A stretch of DNA of 64,000 nucleotides from Prochlorococcus sp. AG-402-A21 (GTDB taxonomy: Bacteria > Cyanobacteriota > Cyanobacteriia > PCC-6307 > Cyanobiaceae), in NCBI GenBank assembly GCA_003279655.1, contig QCHI01000002.1:124001-188000 (forward strand), given 5' to 3'. The first letter of the stretch is position 1; every line of letters starts with the position of its first letter. Below are positions 1-9,194 of this stretch, piece after piece. The position numbers and the translations under genes are program-made. Under the pieces are notes generated by a model. The model did no database searches, was not told where the DNA came from, and was given only the letters and a program-made list of their open reading frames with translations.

Positions 1-949
1 TGAGGATTGTCATAACAATTCCAAGAGACCCAGCAATAATTTGAACTAATGGGTTACTAATTGAAAGACCTAACAAAGATGAAAACCAATCAATTGAGAT
101 TGGAAAACCCCATCCTCCTAAGTAGAGAACGGAAACAAGTAAAGCAGATAAAACAAGATTTATGTATCCAGCCAAGTAAAACAGAGCAAATTTCATGCCT
201 GCATACTCAGTTTGATAACCAGCTACAAGTTCTTCTTCTGCTTCAGGTAAATCAAAAGGTAGTCTCTCGCATTCAGCTAATGCACAGATCCAAAAAATAA
301 TAAAACCTACAGGTTGTCGCCAAATATTCCAGCTAAGAAAACCAACTGTATTTTGTTGCTCAACTATATCAACAGTACTCAATGAATTGCTCATCATCAC
401 TATTGCCAAAACCGCTAGCGCTAGTGGAATTTCATAACTAATTGATTGAGCGGCAGCTCTAAGTCCACCTAGCAAAGAATATTTATTATTGGATGAGTAG
501 CCACTCATCAGAAGACCAATAGGTTGAATACTACTTAGAGCAATCCATAAAAAGATTCCTATGCCTACATTGCTAATTAAAAGATTTTGTCCAAAAGGAA
601 CAATTAACCAAGATAGAATTACCGGAACTAAAACTAATATTGGACCAACTGTAAAAAGAACACTGTCTGCCTTTGCTGGAATAATGTCTTCTTTGACTAA
701 AAGTTTCAAACCGTCTGCCATTGGTTGAAGAATACCTAGTGCACCTGCATATTCAGGCCCAATTCTTTGTTGAGCGGCTGCAGAAATTTTTCGTTCAAGC
801 CAAACTGTTACTAATACACCAATGACAGCTGCAACCAATACTAAAAGCATTGGAAGAGGAATCCATAGAAGATGAGCTAATTCGTGAGATAAACCAAGGT
901 TTTGAACACCTTGGGTAAAACTCATTTCAAGGTCTATACCTGAATTCAC
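1..949 (-). CDS. ndhA: NAD(P)H-quinone oxidoreductase subunit 1 (NdhA), 3'-truncated by window edge
   Basis: Membrane subunit of the cyanobacterial NDH-1 complex, which passes electrons to plastoquinone in thylakoid membranes (cyclic electron flow, respiration). The minus-strand translation gives about 316 residues with several hydrophobic segments and the conserved stretches [21 protein letters not shown] and [10 protein letters not shown] typical of NuoH/NdhA. The last ~50-60 residues lie beyond position 1. I chose the GTG at 949 because it gives the family-like N-terminus VNSGIDLE; the ATG at 925 is the alternative. In cyanobacteria ndhA usually heads an ndhA-I-G-E operon, so the following genes would lie outside the window. 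Identification is certain; the start is less so. Confidence 0.95.
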   Translation of the reverse strand, partial: MNSGIDLEMSFTQGVQNLGLSHELAHLLWIPLPMLLVLVAAVIGVLVTVWLERKISAAAQQRIGPEYAGALGILQPMADGLKLLVKEDIIPAKADSVLFTVGPILVLVPVILSWLIVPFGQNLLISNVGIGIFLWIALSSIQPIGLLMSGYSSNNKYSLLGGLRAAAQSISYEIPLALAVLAIVMMSNSLSTVDIVEQQNTVGFLSWNIWRQPVGFIIFWICALAECERLPFDLPEAEEELVAGYQTEYAGMKFALFYLAGYINLVLSALLVSVLYLGGWGFPISIDWFSSLLGLSISNPLVQIIAGSLGIVMTIL

Positions 950-1024
950 TTCTGATATTTAATCTATTAACAAGGTTAGTGTAATTTTCAATTAATTTTA
1001 AATTCTAAAAAAATAAATTTCAAA

Positions 1025-2152
1025 TTATCTGCTCTCAAGAGGCTGCCAATTTCTGATTTTTTCTCCTTTATAAATTTGTGATGGTCTAAAAATTCTATTT
1101 GCTCCAAGTTGTTCTCTCCAGTGAGCCAACCAACCAGCAACTCGGGAAATCGCAAAAACTGGTGTAAACAAATCTCGAGGAATACCAAGCTTTCGATAAA
1201 CAAGTCCAGAATAAAAGTCAACATTTGGGAATATACCTTTTGGACCCAGCTTAGAAATAGCCTCTTCTTCAAGTGCTTTTGCTACTTCATACATTTCATC
1301 TTTACCAAATTCCGAGAAAAGTTCCTCTGCAAAGGCTTGTAAAATAGTTGCTCTGGGGTCTTTGACACGATACTCTCTGTGCCCAAAACCCATGATTTTC
1401 CTTTTTTTGGAAATGGCATCATTGAGAAATGAAGAAGCTTTATCAGGTCTTCCAATTTCTTCTAGCATTGCTATCACATCTTCATTGGCACCACCATGAA
1501 GAGGACCAGCCAATGTTCCAACGGCAGAAGCTACGACAGCATAAGGATCAGTTAGTGTGCTAGCAGTTACTCTTGCGCTAAACGTACTCGCATTGAGACT
1601 GTGCTCGGCATGAAGAATTAAACATCTGTCGAAAACCCTTGCTGCAAGAGGATTTGGCTCCCTCTCAGTGAGCATATACAGGAAATTGGAGGAATACGGT
1701 AAGTCATCCTGAGGTTGAATTGGATCGTCTCCTTTTCTTATTTGCTCGAAAGCAGCAACCATAGTTGGAATTTTTGCAATCAACCTCACGACTGCGTCGT
1801 AGATGTATTTTGGATCATCAATTGCTCTTCGAGAATAAAAGAGGCCCAGAGATGCAGCACTTGCTTGCAGAGCATCCATGGGATGCCCAGATTCTGGAAA
1901 ACACTTGAGCATATCTCTAATTCGAAAGCTCACTCGTCTATGCATTTGAACGTCCTCTTCAAATTTTTGAAGCTCTTTTTCAGTAGGAAGTTCTCCCCAT
2001 ATCAATAGAAATGAAGTTTCTAGGAAACTACTTTTTTGGGCCAACTCCGATATTGGATAACCTCTGTAGTTCAGCTTTCCTTCTGTTCCGTTTATTTCAC
2101 ATATACCTGAGTTGGTTACTGGAACCCCTTCCAAGCCTGGCTTTAGAACCAA
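1025..2152 (-). CDS. gltA: Citrate synthase
   Basis: Condenses acetyl-CoA and oxaloacetate to citrate, the entry to the incomplete TCA pathway that supplies 2-oxoglutarate for nitrogen assimilation. The 375-residue product has the usual length of the bacterial small-type enzyme and shows the catalytic histidine regions LHAEHSLNAS and GFGHREYRV and the catalytic aspartate in FPNVDFYSG. No ATG is available at the N-terminus: the start is a TTG at 2152 (MVLKPGLEGV). The frame stays open upstream to a TAA near 2240-2242 without a good start codon. It lies downstream of the DUF3352-type gene on the same strand, separated by 139 bp that contain a perfect AT-rich inverted repeat. Confidence 0.95.
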   Translation of the reverse strand: MVLKPGLEGVPVTNSGICEINGTEGKLNYRGYPISELAQKSSFLETSFLLIWGELPTEKELQKFEEDVQMHRRVSFRIRDMLKCFPESGHPMDALQASAASLGLFYSRRAIDDPKYIYDAVVRLIAKIPTMVAAFEQIRKGDDPIQPQDDLPYSSNFLYMLTEREPNPLAARVFDRCLILHAEHSLNASTFSARVTASTLTDPYAVVASAVGTLAGPLHGGANEDVIAMLEEIGRPDKASSFLNDAISKKRKIMGFGHREYRVKDPRATILQAFAEELFSEFGKDEMYEVAKALEEEAISKLGPKGIFPNVDFYSGLVYRKLGIPRDLFTPVFAISRVAGWLAHWREQLGANRIFRPSQIYKGEKIRNWQPLESR

Positions 2153-2209
2153 ATTAGTTGTCTTTTGATCGTTATCTATGGATTTAGCTCCTGCAAAATA
2201 ATTTTTCTT

Positions 2210-2238
2210 TTCAAGTTGAAATTTTTTTTCAACTTGAA
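2210..2238. repeat. Perfect 12-bp inverted repeat upstream of gltA
   Basis: The arms TTCAAGTTGAAA (2210-2221) and TTTCAACTTGAA (2227-2238) are perfect reverse complements around a TTTTT loop. The element sits 58 bp upstream of the gltA start and about 54 bp after the stop of the preceding minus-strand gene. Read on the minus strand it is not followed by a U-run, so it is not a textbook terminator; it could be an operator, a leader hairpin or a weak terminator. Confidence 0.5.
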
Positions 2239-2291
2239 CTTAATAGTATAGAATTAAACTATATTTTGAATATAGCACTTTAGACTTTTTA

Positions 2292-3878
2292 TTAACTTGT
2301 TTTTAGGTTGATTTTAACTTTAATGAAGTCTGAATAATTAATTGTAGGGACAGCAATAGATATATCAATATCCTGAGGGGGAGTTAGTTTGTTACCTAAC
2401 ATAGTTTTAAATAAGATATATGGATAGAAATTGTTTAAAACTTTCTTAGTTTTTTCTTTCCCTAAATGAATTCTAAGGACATCATTGAAATCATTAACCT
2501 CATCTATTTTTTGATAATTATCTGAAAAACTTTTTAAGTAATTTCTATTATCAAAATTTGAAATAGAAGATAAGTTTTGACTCCAAATATAAGTCTCTTC
2601 GTCTTCTTCAATAATTGCCTCAATGTTATCTTTTAGTTCGAACTTTTTATTTTCATCTGTACTTATTTTTGACCAAATCTCTAGCTTTTTGTTTTCGAAA
2701 TCTAGATTTGAATTTAAAAAGTTCTCTTTTTTTAGAATATCACTTATCTCTGTTTTACTCGTATCAGATTTCCTAGTTAAAATCAACCAGTCTTTATTAT
2801 TTGCCCAAATCAAATTTCCTTTAGAGTTTTCAAGAATTATTTTGAGAAGGTTAGAGTAATCTGAGGTTGTTGATTCTTTTACAAGAGATGCTATAAGCTT
2901 TTGATATGGGTGTCCAGAATCTTTCTGGAAATATTGCTTGGGATTGTCAACTAATATAAAATCTTCAGACAATTCAAATTCTTTTTTGATATCAATTAAA
3001 TTATAATTAATATCTTTTACTGGCATTTTAGTTTTAACATTATAAGATAGTAATCCTTCTAAAATTAATGTATTTTTATCTAAATTTATAGAAGATATTA
3101 ACTTATCTATATCATTTATTTCTAATAAATCTTCTTCTTGACCTATTAGATTTAAAACTTTCTTTGGAGAAATTTCTAGTAACAACAACCCGTCTTTAAG
3201 ATTATCCTTTAATTGAATATTCTTATAATTATTTTTTGTATTTAATATAGTACTATCTAATTTCTCTATTGAAGAATCTATGATATTAGGATTAGATGCT
3301 ATTAATAGATTGCCTTTGTTAATTGCAAAGTAAATTGAGTTATTTGAATTAATTTTTTTTGAAATTATTTCTATTTTTGAGTTACTGATTTTATTGCTTG
3401 GGTTATTACCCTCATCAATAAGTTTTGAGCCTAAAATAGATTCTAATTCTGTTTCAATATCAATATCTTCTTTTATTGCTAAGACCATTATCCAATCATT
3501 TAGAGCTTGTGTGTTTGAATCAAACATTGCAAAGCTCCCATAATCTCCTACCCATTTTGAGATGTCTTTTTTAAAATCAAGACTAATTAATTTGAAAGAA
3601 GAATCTCTAATAAAACTTATTTTTTTATTTATAGTATTTTTATTAGCTTTATCTTGATAATTTTCGATATACTTTGGAATTATAGCTGGATTCAGTTTCC
3701 AGTGAAGAACGAGATCAGTATTTGTTGGTATATATTTCGAGGAAACCGGAGCATTAAATGATTTTACATTGAACTTAGGTATTTGCTTTAGATGCTTATT
3801 CCGCCAGGTAAATATTCCGATGAGAATTGATAAAATTACTATTCCTGATATTAAAAAATATGATAGACGTGATTTCAT
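2292..3878 (-). CDS. DUF3352-type membrane-anchored protein of unknown function
   Basis: A 528-residue protein with one N-terminal transmembrane segment (about residues 7-24, YFLISGIVILSILIGIFTW) followed by a long, Asn/Lys/Ile/Ser-rich soluble part. This topology suggests a periplasmic or lumenal domain anchored in a membrane. The overall layout and phrases such as PTNTDLVLHWKLNP near residue 50 resemble the cyanobacterial DUF3352 family, for which no activity is known to me. No catalytic motif is visible. It is markedly more A+T-rich than its neighbours, which fits weak constraint on composition rather than clear transfer. It is transcribed divergently from the rhodanese gene across a 75-bp gap. 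Family assignment is tentative. Confidence 0.75.
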   Translation of the reverse strand: MKSRLSYFLISGIVILSILIGIFTWRNKHLKQIPKFNVKSFNAPVSSKYIPTNTDLVLHWKLNPAIIPKYIENYQDKANKNTINKKISFIRDSSFKLISLDFKKDISKWVGDYGSFAMFDSNTQALNDWIMVLAIKEDIDIETELESILGSKLIDEGNNPSNKISNSKIEIISKKINSNNSIYFAINKGNLLIASNPNIIDSSIEKLDSTILNTKNNYKNIQLKDNLKDGLLLLEISPKKVLNLIGQEEDLLEINDIDKLISSINLDKNTLILEGLLSYNVKTKMPVKDINYNLIDIKKEFELSEDFILVDNPKQYFQKDSGHPYQKLIASLVKESTTSDYSNLLKIILENSKGNLIWANNKDWLILTRKSDTSKTEISDILKKENFLNSNLDFENKKLEIWSKISTDENKKFELKDNIEAIIEEDEETYIWSQNLSSISNFDNRNYLKSFSDNYQKIDEVNDFNDVLRIHLGKEKTKKVLNNFYPYILFKTMLGNKLTPPQDIDISIAVPTINYSDFIKVKINLKTS

Positions 3879-3953
3879 TTTTTAATATTTGAGCGTTTGT
3901 ATACTTTTTGAGTTTTGATAACAGAAAGTTTAATCTTTACTTAGAATATAAAT

Positions 3954-4310
3954 ATGAATCAGAATATTCCTTTAAATATATCTCCAAAAGAGTTAAATAA
4001 AATCTTAGAAGATGATTCTTCTGAAAAGCCATTTATTGTAGATGTGAGGGAGGATAATGAAATTGCTATTGCTTCATTTTCATTTTCAGTATTACATCTC
4101 CCTTTGAGTAAGGCTGCAAAATGGTCAGCCAAAATAGGTGAACTGTTACCGAAGGATAAGCCTATTGTCGTTGTCTGCCATGCGGGTGTGAGAAGTTTGA
4201 ATTTTGGTATTTGGCTGTTAGAACAAGGAATCACTAAAAGTGTTTGGAATCTTGTCGGGGGAATAGATGCTTGGAGCACTGATGTTGATCAATCGGTTCC
4301 AAGGTACTAA
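3954..4310 (+). CDS. Single-domain rhodanese-like sulfurtransferase
   Basis: A 118-residue single rhodanese domain. It has the persulfide-carrying loop CHAGVRS with the catalytic cysteine at about residue 75, and the family's N-terminal signature FIVDVRE near residue 30. Such proteins transfer sulfane sulfur from thiosulfate or another donor to a thiol acceptor; the physiological substrate here is unknown. The length matches GlpE/PspE-type cytoplasmic single-domain forms, and no signal peptide is seen. It converges with trpB (14 bp between the stops) and diverges from the DUF3352-type gene, so it is probably a single-gene transcript. Confidence 0.9.
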   Translation: MNQNIPLNISPKELNKILEDDSSEKPFIVDVREDNEIAIASFSFSVLHLPLSKAAKWSAKIGELLPKDKPIVVVCHAGVRSLNFGIWLLEQGITKSVWNLVGGIDAWSTDVDQSVPRY

Positions 4311-4323
4311 TACGCTTTTTACT

Positions 4324-5577
4324 TTATATTTTTGATCCAAGTTTTTCAGCAACTGTATTCACATCTTTATCCCCTCTACCAGAGCAGTTAATGACAATTT
4401 CACAATTATTGTTGAGAGTTGGGCAAAGTTTTTCGAGATAGGCAAATGCATGAGCAGTCTCTAGCGCAGGAATAATCCCTTCCAATTTACTAACTAATTG
4501 CAGAGCTTCTATGGCTTCAGTGTCAGTAACAGCTTCATATTCAGCGCGACCAATTTCTTTGAAGTAACTATGCTCCGGTCCAACTCCTGGATAATCAAGA
4601 CCTGCGCTAATGGAATGCGCCTCTTCAACTTGCCCATCTTTGTCTTGTAGTAAGAGACTCATAGCTCCATGAAGAACTCCTATCCTTCCTTCAGTAATTG
4701 TTGCTGCATGCCGACCAGTTTCGACTCCATCTCCAGCCGCTTCAACTCCAATCATTCGAACACTTTTGTCTTCAACAAAAGAGTGGAACAGACCCATTGC
4801 ATTCGACCCGCCGCCAACACAAGCTAAAAGAACATCTGGAGACCTCCCAAAAGCTTGTTTGCATTGTTGCTTTGTTTCTTCTCCAATAATTGCGTGAAAA
4901 TCTCTGACCAACATTGGATATGGATGTGGCCCAGCAACTGAACCGAGAATGTAATGAGTCGTTTCAACATTAGTAACCCAATCTCGAATAGCTTCGCTTG
5001 TTGCATCTTTGAGTGTTGCAGTTCCACTTGTTACTGGCTTCACTGATGCTCCAAGTAATTGCATTCGAAATACGTTTAAGGCTTGTCTTCGCATATCTTC
5101 TTTGCCCATATAGATGATGCATTCCAATCCAAAACGAGCGCAGACTGTCGCAGTCGCAACTCCATGCTGACCAGCTCCTGTTTCAGCAATAATTCTTTTT
5201 TTTCCCATCCTTATCGCAAGAAGAGCTTGTCCAAGTGCATTATTTATTTTGTGAGCACCTGTGTGATTTAAATCTTCTCTTTTAAGCCATATGCGTGGTC
5301 CTTTTAATGTATTTTTTCTGTAATGTTCAGTTAATCTTGTAGCTTCATATAGAGGAGTAGATCTTCCTACGTAAGTTTTTAGTAAATGATTCAGTTCTGA
5401 ATTGAATGAAGAATCTTTCCATGCTTCTTTAGCAGCTTGCTCTAATTCAATAAGGGCAGGTATTAAAGTTTCAGGCACATATTGCCCCCCATACTTACCA
5501 AATCGACCAAGAGCATTTGGTCTTGTTAATGGAGATAAATCCGAATCTTTAAATTGTTTTGGGAGTGTACCTGTCAC
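4324..5577 (-). CDS. trpB: Tryptophan synthase beta subunit
   Basis: Catalyses the PLP-dependent condensation of indole with serine in the last step of tryptophan synthesis, as the beta part of an alpha2beta2 complex. The 417-residue product has the family length. It carries the PLP-binding lysine in [14 protein letters not shown], the phosphate-binding [10 protein letters not shown] loop and [11 protein letters not shown] near the N-terminus. The start is GTG at 5577 (MTGTLPKQ). trpA is not adjacent, as is usual in this group. It is divergently arranged with the SUI1-type gene (40 bp apart). Confidence 0.97.
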   Translation of the reverse strand: MTGTLPKQFKDSDLSPLTRPNALGRFGKYGGQYVPETLIPALIELEQAAKEAWKDSSFNSELNHLLKTYVGRSTPLYEATRLTEHYRKNTLKGPRIWLKREDLNHTGAHKINNALGQALLAIRMGKKRIIAETGAGQHGVATATVCARFGLECIIYMGKEDMRRQALNVFRMQLLGASVKPVTSGTATLKDATSEAIRDWVTNVETTHYILGSVAGPHPYPMLVRDFHAIIGEETKQQCKQAFGRSPDVLLACVGGGSNAMGLFHSFVEDKSVRMIGVEAAGDGVETGRHAATITEGRIGVLHGAMSLLLQDKDGQVEEAHSISAGLDYPGVGPEHSYFKEIGRAEYEAVTDTEAIEALQLVSKLEGIIPALETAHAFAYLEKLCPTLNNNCEIVINCSGRGDKDVNTVAEKLGSKI

Positions 5578-5617
5578 CTTAGATTAAGAAAATAGTTACC
5601 AGCCAAAACATAAGAAA

Positions 5618-5941
5618 ATGTCTAAAGGTGGCTGGAGTGAATTCAATGACCCTCTTAAGACAATAGGGAATGACACTCAAAATAGTGTTACTCCTAAAGG
5701 AAAGCGACAAGTTCGTCTAGAAAGAACTCGATCTGGAAAGAAAGGAAAACTTGTTACTGTTATTAAAGGACTTGAATTAAATCAAGTAGAGGCAAAAAAA
5801 ATTCTTAAGAATTTGAAAATAGCTTGCGGAACAGGGGGGGCTTTGAAAGGTGATTTTTTAGAGTTACAAGGAGATCAAATATCAAAAGCTCAAGAATTTC
5901 TTTTTAAGGAGGGTTTTAGGCCAAAACAGAGTGGAGGTTAA
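5618..5941 (+). CDS. SUI1/eIF1-like translation factor
   Basis: A 107-residue basic protein of the bacterial YciH/SUI1 family, related to eukaryotic eIF1. The C-terminal half holds the family core: LKIACGTGGALKG followed by LQGDQISKAQEFLFKEGF. The N-terminal ~40 residues are Lys/Arg-rich and probably flexible. Family members are thought to affect start-site fidelity on the 30S subunit, but the bacterial role is not well defined. It stands immediately upstream of cysC on the same strand (52-bp gap), so cotranscription is possible. Confidence 0.9.
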   Translation: MSKGGWSEFNDPLKTIGNDTQNSVTPKGKRQVRLERTRSGKKGKLVTVIKGLELNQVEAKKILKNLKIACGTGGALKGDFLELQGDQISKAQEFLFKEGFRPKQSGG

Positions 5942-5993
5942 GAATAAACTGTGTCGATCAACATAGAGAATAGTAAACAATTAGTCTGGATTC

Positions 5994-6629
5994 ATGGAAC
6001 AACAATCTAAAAGTCCTTTATCAAAAGCCAAAAATATAGTTTGGCATGAATCTTCAGTTGATAGAGAAGCTAGATCCCAGCAAAGAGGACATCGCAGTGC
6101 AATACTTTGGTTTACAGGTCTATCTGGTTCAGGAAAAAGCACGCTAGCCAATGCAGTAAATGTATCTCTACACAAAAATGGTTATTCAACTTATGTTTTA
6201 GATGGTGACAACATCAGACATGGTTTATGCAAAGACTTAGGATTTTCTGATGTTGATAGAGAAGAAAATATTAGAAGAATTGGCGAAGTCTCTAAATTGT
6301 TTCTTGACGCTGGAATAATTGTTTTAACTGCATTCGTATCACCATTTAGAGTCGATCGCGATAATGCAAGATCATTAGTCGGAGAAAATGATTTTATAGA
6401 AATATATTGTTCAGCTGATTTAGGTGTTTGTGAAACAAGAGATACAAAAGGACTTTATGCCAAGGCAAGAAATGGAGAAATAAAAGACTTCACTGGAATA
6501 TCAAGTCCTTATGAAGATCCTAAGTCTCCAGAATTGAAAATTGATACTGGAAATCTAGAGATTGATAAATGTGTAGACATAGTTAATAACTTGCTTTTGA
6601 AGAAAAAGATTATTTCCAAAATTTCTTAG
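5994..6629 (+). CDS. cysC: Adenylylsulfate (APS) kinase
   Basis: Phosphorylates adenosine 5'-phosphosulfate to PAPS in sulfate assimilation. The Walker A P-loop GLSGSGKST lies at residues 42-50 and is followed by the APS-binding segment YVLDGDNIRHGL. FVSPFRVDRDNAR and the lid region DTKGLYAKAR are also typical of the family. At 211 residues it is a stand-alone kinase, with no sulfurylase domain fused. It converges with purE with only 26 bp between the stops. Confidence 0.96.
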   Translation: MEQQSKSPLSKAKNIVWHESSVDREARSQQRGHRSAILWFTGLSGSGKSTLANAVNVSLHKNGYSTYVLDGDNIRHGLCKDLGFSDVDREENIRRIGEVSKLFLDAGIIVLTAFVSPFRVDRDNARSLVGENDFIEIYCSADLGVCETRDTKGLYAKARNGEIKDFTGISSPYEDPKSPELKIDTGNLEIDKCVDIVNNLLLKKKIISKIS

Positions 6630-6655
6630 TAAATTAGCAATGAATTTTACGTACA

Positions 6656-7192
6656 TTACATTTTTTCTAGATACGTTTTAGCTCCAATCTCTTTAAGTCT
6701 TTGATCTTTTTCTACGACAAGGTTGTGAAGCTCACATCTGTAGGTTTTTAATTTATTTGTCAATTTAGTATTGTTAATTGCCAAAATTTGAGTAGCTAAA
6801 AGTCCAGCATTTAGGCCTCCTTCAATGGCAACAGTTGCTACTGGGATTCCTGAGGGCATTTGTAAGATTGAATACATAGAATCTATTCCTGATAGCGCCT
6901 TGCTTTTGACTGGAACGCCTATCACTGGAAGGGTAGTAAGTGATGCGATCATTCCAGGTAAATGTGCAGCTCCTCCAGCTCCCGCAATTATGACTCCAAA
7001 ACCATTCGATTCTGCCATTTGAGCAAAATCCATCATTTCTTTTGGAGTTCTATGAGCAGATAAGATCCTGACTTCATTAGATATGCCAAATTGATCTAGA
7101 ATTGCAATCGCTGGCTGAAGAGTTTTAAGATCTGAATCACTACCCATTACTACTGCCACTTCCTTAAATGTATTAGCTTCGGTTAAAGACAA
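6656..7192 (-). CDS. purE: N5-carboxyaminoimidazole ribonucleotide mutase
   Basis: Class I PurE, converting N5-CAIR to CAIR in purine synthesis. The 178-residue product shows the substrate-binding MGSDSDL near the N-terminus, SAHRTP, and the catalytic GAGGAAHLPGM. The start is TTG at 7192 (MSLTEANTF); an internal start at the ATG of VVMGSDSD would cut into the fold. The gene diverges from nagA over a 79-bp gap that must carry both promoters. Confidence 0.96.
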   Translation of the reverse strand: MSLTEANTFKEVAVVMGSDSDLKTLQPAIAILDQFGISNEVRILSAHRTPKEMMDFAQMAESNGFGVIIAGAGGAAHLPGMIASLTTLPVIGVPVKSKALSGIDSMYSILQMPSGIPVATVAIEGGLNAGLLATQILAINNTKLTNKLKTYRCELHNLVVEKDQRLKEIGAKTYLEKM

Positions 7193-7271
7193 TTCTCGAT
7201 TTTATAAATCTCATTCTTAATCATGCCAATTATTTATGAATCCTGCATTAATTATTTTTAGTTTTTAAGAA

Positions 7272-8432
7272 ATGAGAAAAATTACAAACATAAAATTACC
7301 TCAGCCAGATAAAAGCGAAGATGAACATAATTTATTCTCATTAGTTTTAGATGAACAAGGAATTATTCTCTCGATTGATAAAAGTTCCAATAGGAAATCA
7401 ATTTATGACGAAGATTGGTGTGGTGATTGGCTAAGTCCCAGAGCGATTGATCTTCAAATAAATGGAGGTTTAGGGATCTCATTTACAGATTTAACTTTTA
7501 ATAAAATACCTAAATTATTAACATTGCTTGATCGACTTTGGCTTGATGGAGTTGAAGGAATTTGTCCGACTTTTGTTAGTTGTCCTCAAGATCAATTTCA
7601 ATTAGGAATGAAGGTCTTAAAGGAAACAAAAAAACATACTTCTATAAATAGATGTCGACTTCTTGGTGCTCATATGGAAGGACCTTTTTTATGTGAATCA
7701 TATTCTGGAGCACATGATATAGAGAGTATTTGTAAGCCAAGTATTTCTGCTTTAGATGAACGAATAAAGGGATTTGAAGACGACATAGCATTAATGACAT
7801 TGGCTCCAGAATTAAACGGTTCTTTTGATGTCATTTCTCGTCTAAGAGAATTAAATATCGTGGTTTCACTTGGACATTCTTCAGCTGATTTTGATTCGGC
7901 GATGAATGCTTTTAATAATGGAGTGACCATGGTTACACATACTTTTAATGCAATGAAAGGTTTGCATCATCGATCTATTGGACCTATTGGAGCGGCTGTA
8001 AGAAGAGACGATATTTTCCTAGGACTGATTGCTGATGGTGTTCATGTTCATTCAGATATGATTAAGCTTTTAAAGAGACTTGCACCAAAACAAATTGTCT
8101 TAGTTAGTGATGCAATTTCAGCTTATGGTTTAGGAGATGGATCGTTTAATTGGGATAAACGTTTGATAAAAGTAGAAAATGGTTTATGCACACTTTCAAA
8201 TGAAACAATTGCAGGATCGACTTTGCCTTTACTAGATGCATGCAAAAAAATAGCACATTGGATTAATGATCCTTCTGCTGCTATTTGGATGGCAACACTT
8301 GCTCCTCGTATGGTATTGAGTCAGGACAAAAGAACTGCAAAATCTTTTTTTATTGGAAAAAATATTCGGTCTTTACTTCGATGGAAAATGAATTCTTGTA
8401 ATCATAAGTTGTCTTGGCAGTTGGCTGCGTAA
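7272..8432 (+). CDS. nagA: N-acetylglucosamine-6-phosphate deacetylase
   Basis: Amidohydrolase-family enzyme of 386 residues that removes the acetyl group from GlcNAc-6-P, most plausibly in recycling of cell-wall amino sugars. Visible family features are AIDLQINGGLGISF (metal-binding barrel start), GAHMEGPFL, SLGHSSADF, THTFNAM and the catalytic-aspartate region LVSDAISAYG. No sugar transporter or nagB lies next to it. chlM begins 28 bp downstream on the same strand, so the two may share a transcript even though their pathways are unrelated. Confidence 0.93.
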   Translation: MRKITNIKLPQPDKSEDEHNLFSLVLDEQGIILSIDKSSNRKSIYDEDWCGDWLSPRAIDLQINGGLGISFTDLTFNKIPKLLTLLDRLWLDGVEGICPTFVSCPQDQFQLGMKVLKETKKHTSINRCRLLGAHMEGPFLCESYSGAHDIESICKPSISALDERIKGFEDDIALMTLAPELNGSFDVISRLRELNIVVSLGHSSADFDSAMNAFNNGVTMVTHTFNAMKGLHHRSIGPIGAAVRRDDIFLGLIADGVHVHSDMIKLLKRLAPKQIVLVSDAISAYGLGDGSFNWDKRLIKVENGLCTLSNETIAGSTLPLLDACKKIAHWINDPSAAIWMATLAPRMVLSQDKRTAKSFFIGKNIRSLLRWKMNSCNHKLSWQLAA

Positions 8433-8460
8433 GATTGGTAAGAGGTAATTATTTGATTAA

Positions 8461-9162
8461 ATGACAACGCAAATTGAGAACAATGAAAAGGCGGAAGTCA
8501 CTGAATATTTTAATGGGACGGGGTTTGATAGATGGAATCGAATATATAGCGAAAGTGATGATGTAAATAAGGTGCAAAAAAATATAAGGATCGGTCACCA
8601 AAAGACAGTTGATGATGTCATTAGTTGGTTGAAAGAGTATGACAATATAAAGGATAAAAGTTTCTGTGATGCTGGTTGCGGTGTTGGTAGCTTAAGTATT
8701 CCATTGGCAAAATTGGGTGCTAAATCAATTCATTTAAGTGATATTTCTGAAGCCATGATCAATGAGACAAAAAGTAGGGCAAAAGAAGCAGGTTTGGACT
8801 TAAATAAGCTGAATTTTCGAACATCTGATTTAGAGAATTTAAAAGGTTCATTTAATACAGTTATTTGCTTAGATGTTTTCATTCACTACCCTCAACAGGA
8901 GGCTGAAGCAATGGTGAAACATCTTTGTCAATTATCTGATGAGAGATTAATTGTTAGCTTTGCTCCTTATACTCCTTTACTCGCCCTTTTGAAAGGTATT
9001 GGTCAACTATTCCCTGGACCAAGTAAAACTACTCGCGCCTACACATTAAGAGAGACCGGCATTATCGATGCTGCCAAGCAATCTGGTTTTAAAGTGGTCA
9101 AAAGCAAGTTGAATCAAGCCCCTTTCTATTTTTCGAAATTAATTGAATTTGTAAAATCTTAG
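8461..9162 (+). CDS. chlM: Magnesium-protoporphyrin IX methyltransferase
   Basis: SAM-dependent methyltransferase that esterifies Mg-protoporphyrin IX on the way to (divinyl) chlorophyll. The 233-residue product has the SAM-binding motif I DAGCGVGSL at residues 70-78, and the N-terminal YFNGTGFDRWNRIY is diagnostic of ChlM/BchM. Motif II/III regions (ICLDVFIHYP) follow. It acts at the thylakoid or envelope membrane with Mg-chelatase and the cyclase, which are not encoded nearby. It converges with the response-regulator gene. Confidence 0.95.
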   Translation: MTTQIENNEKAEVTEYFNGTGFDRWNRIYSESDDVNKVQKNIRIGHQKTVDDVISWLKEYDNIKDKSFCDAGCGVGSLSIPLAKLGAKSIHLSDISEAMINETKSRAKEAGLDLNKLNFRTSDLENLKGSFNTVICLDVFIHYPQQEAEAMVKHLCQLSDERLIVSFAPYTPLLALLKGIGQLFPGPSKTTRAYTLRETGIIDAAKQSGFKVVKSKLNQAPFYFSKLIEFVKS

Positions 9163-9194
9163 ATAACTAAAATTTTTATTTTTCAAAAACAAAT

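Noticed and set aside
61..300. 79-codon plus-strand frame
   Set aside because: It lies entirely inside ndhA on the opposite strand, which has clear family motifs; the frame's own product looks like nothing.
988..1272. 94-codon minus-strand frame at the gltA 3' end
   Set aside because: Out-of-frame shadow overlapping most of the C-terminal part of citrate synthase, with no family features.
3959..4279. 106-codon minus-strand frame
   Set aside because: Antisense shadow of the rhodanese gene, whose active-site loop is intact.
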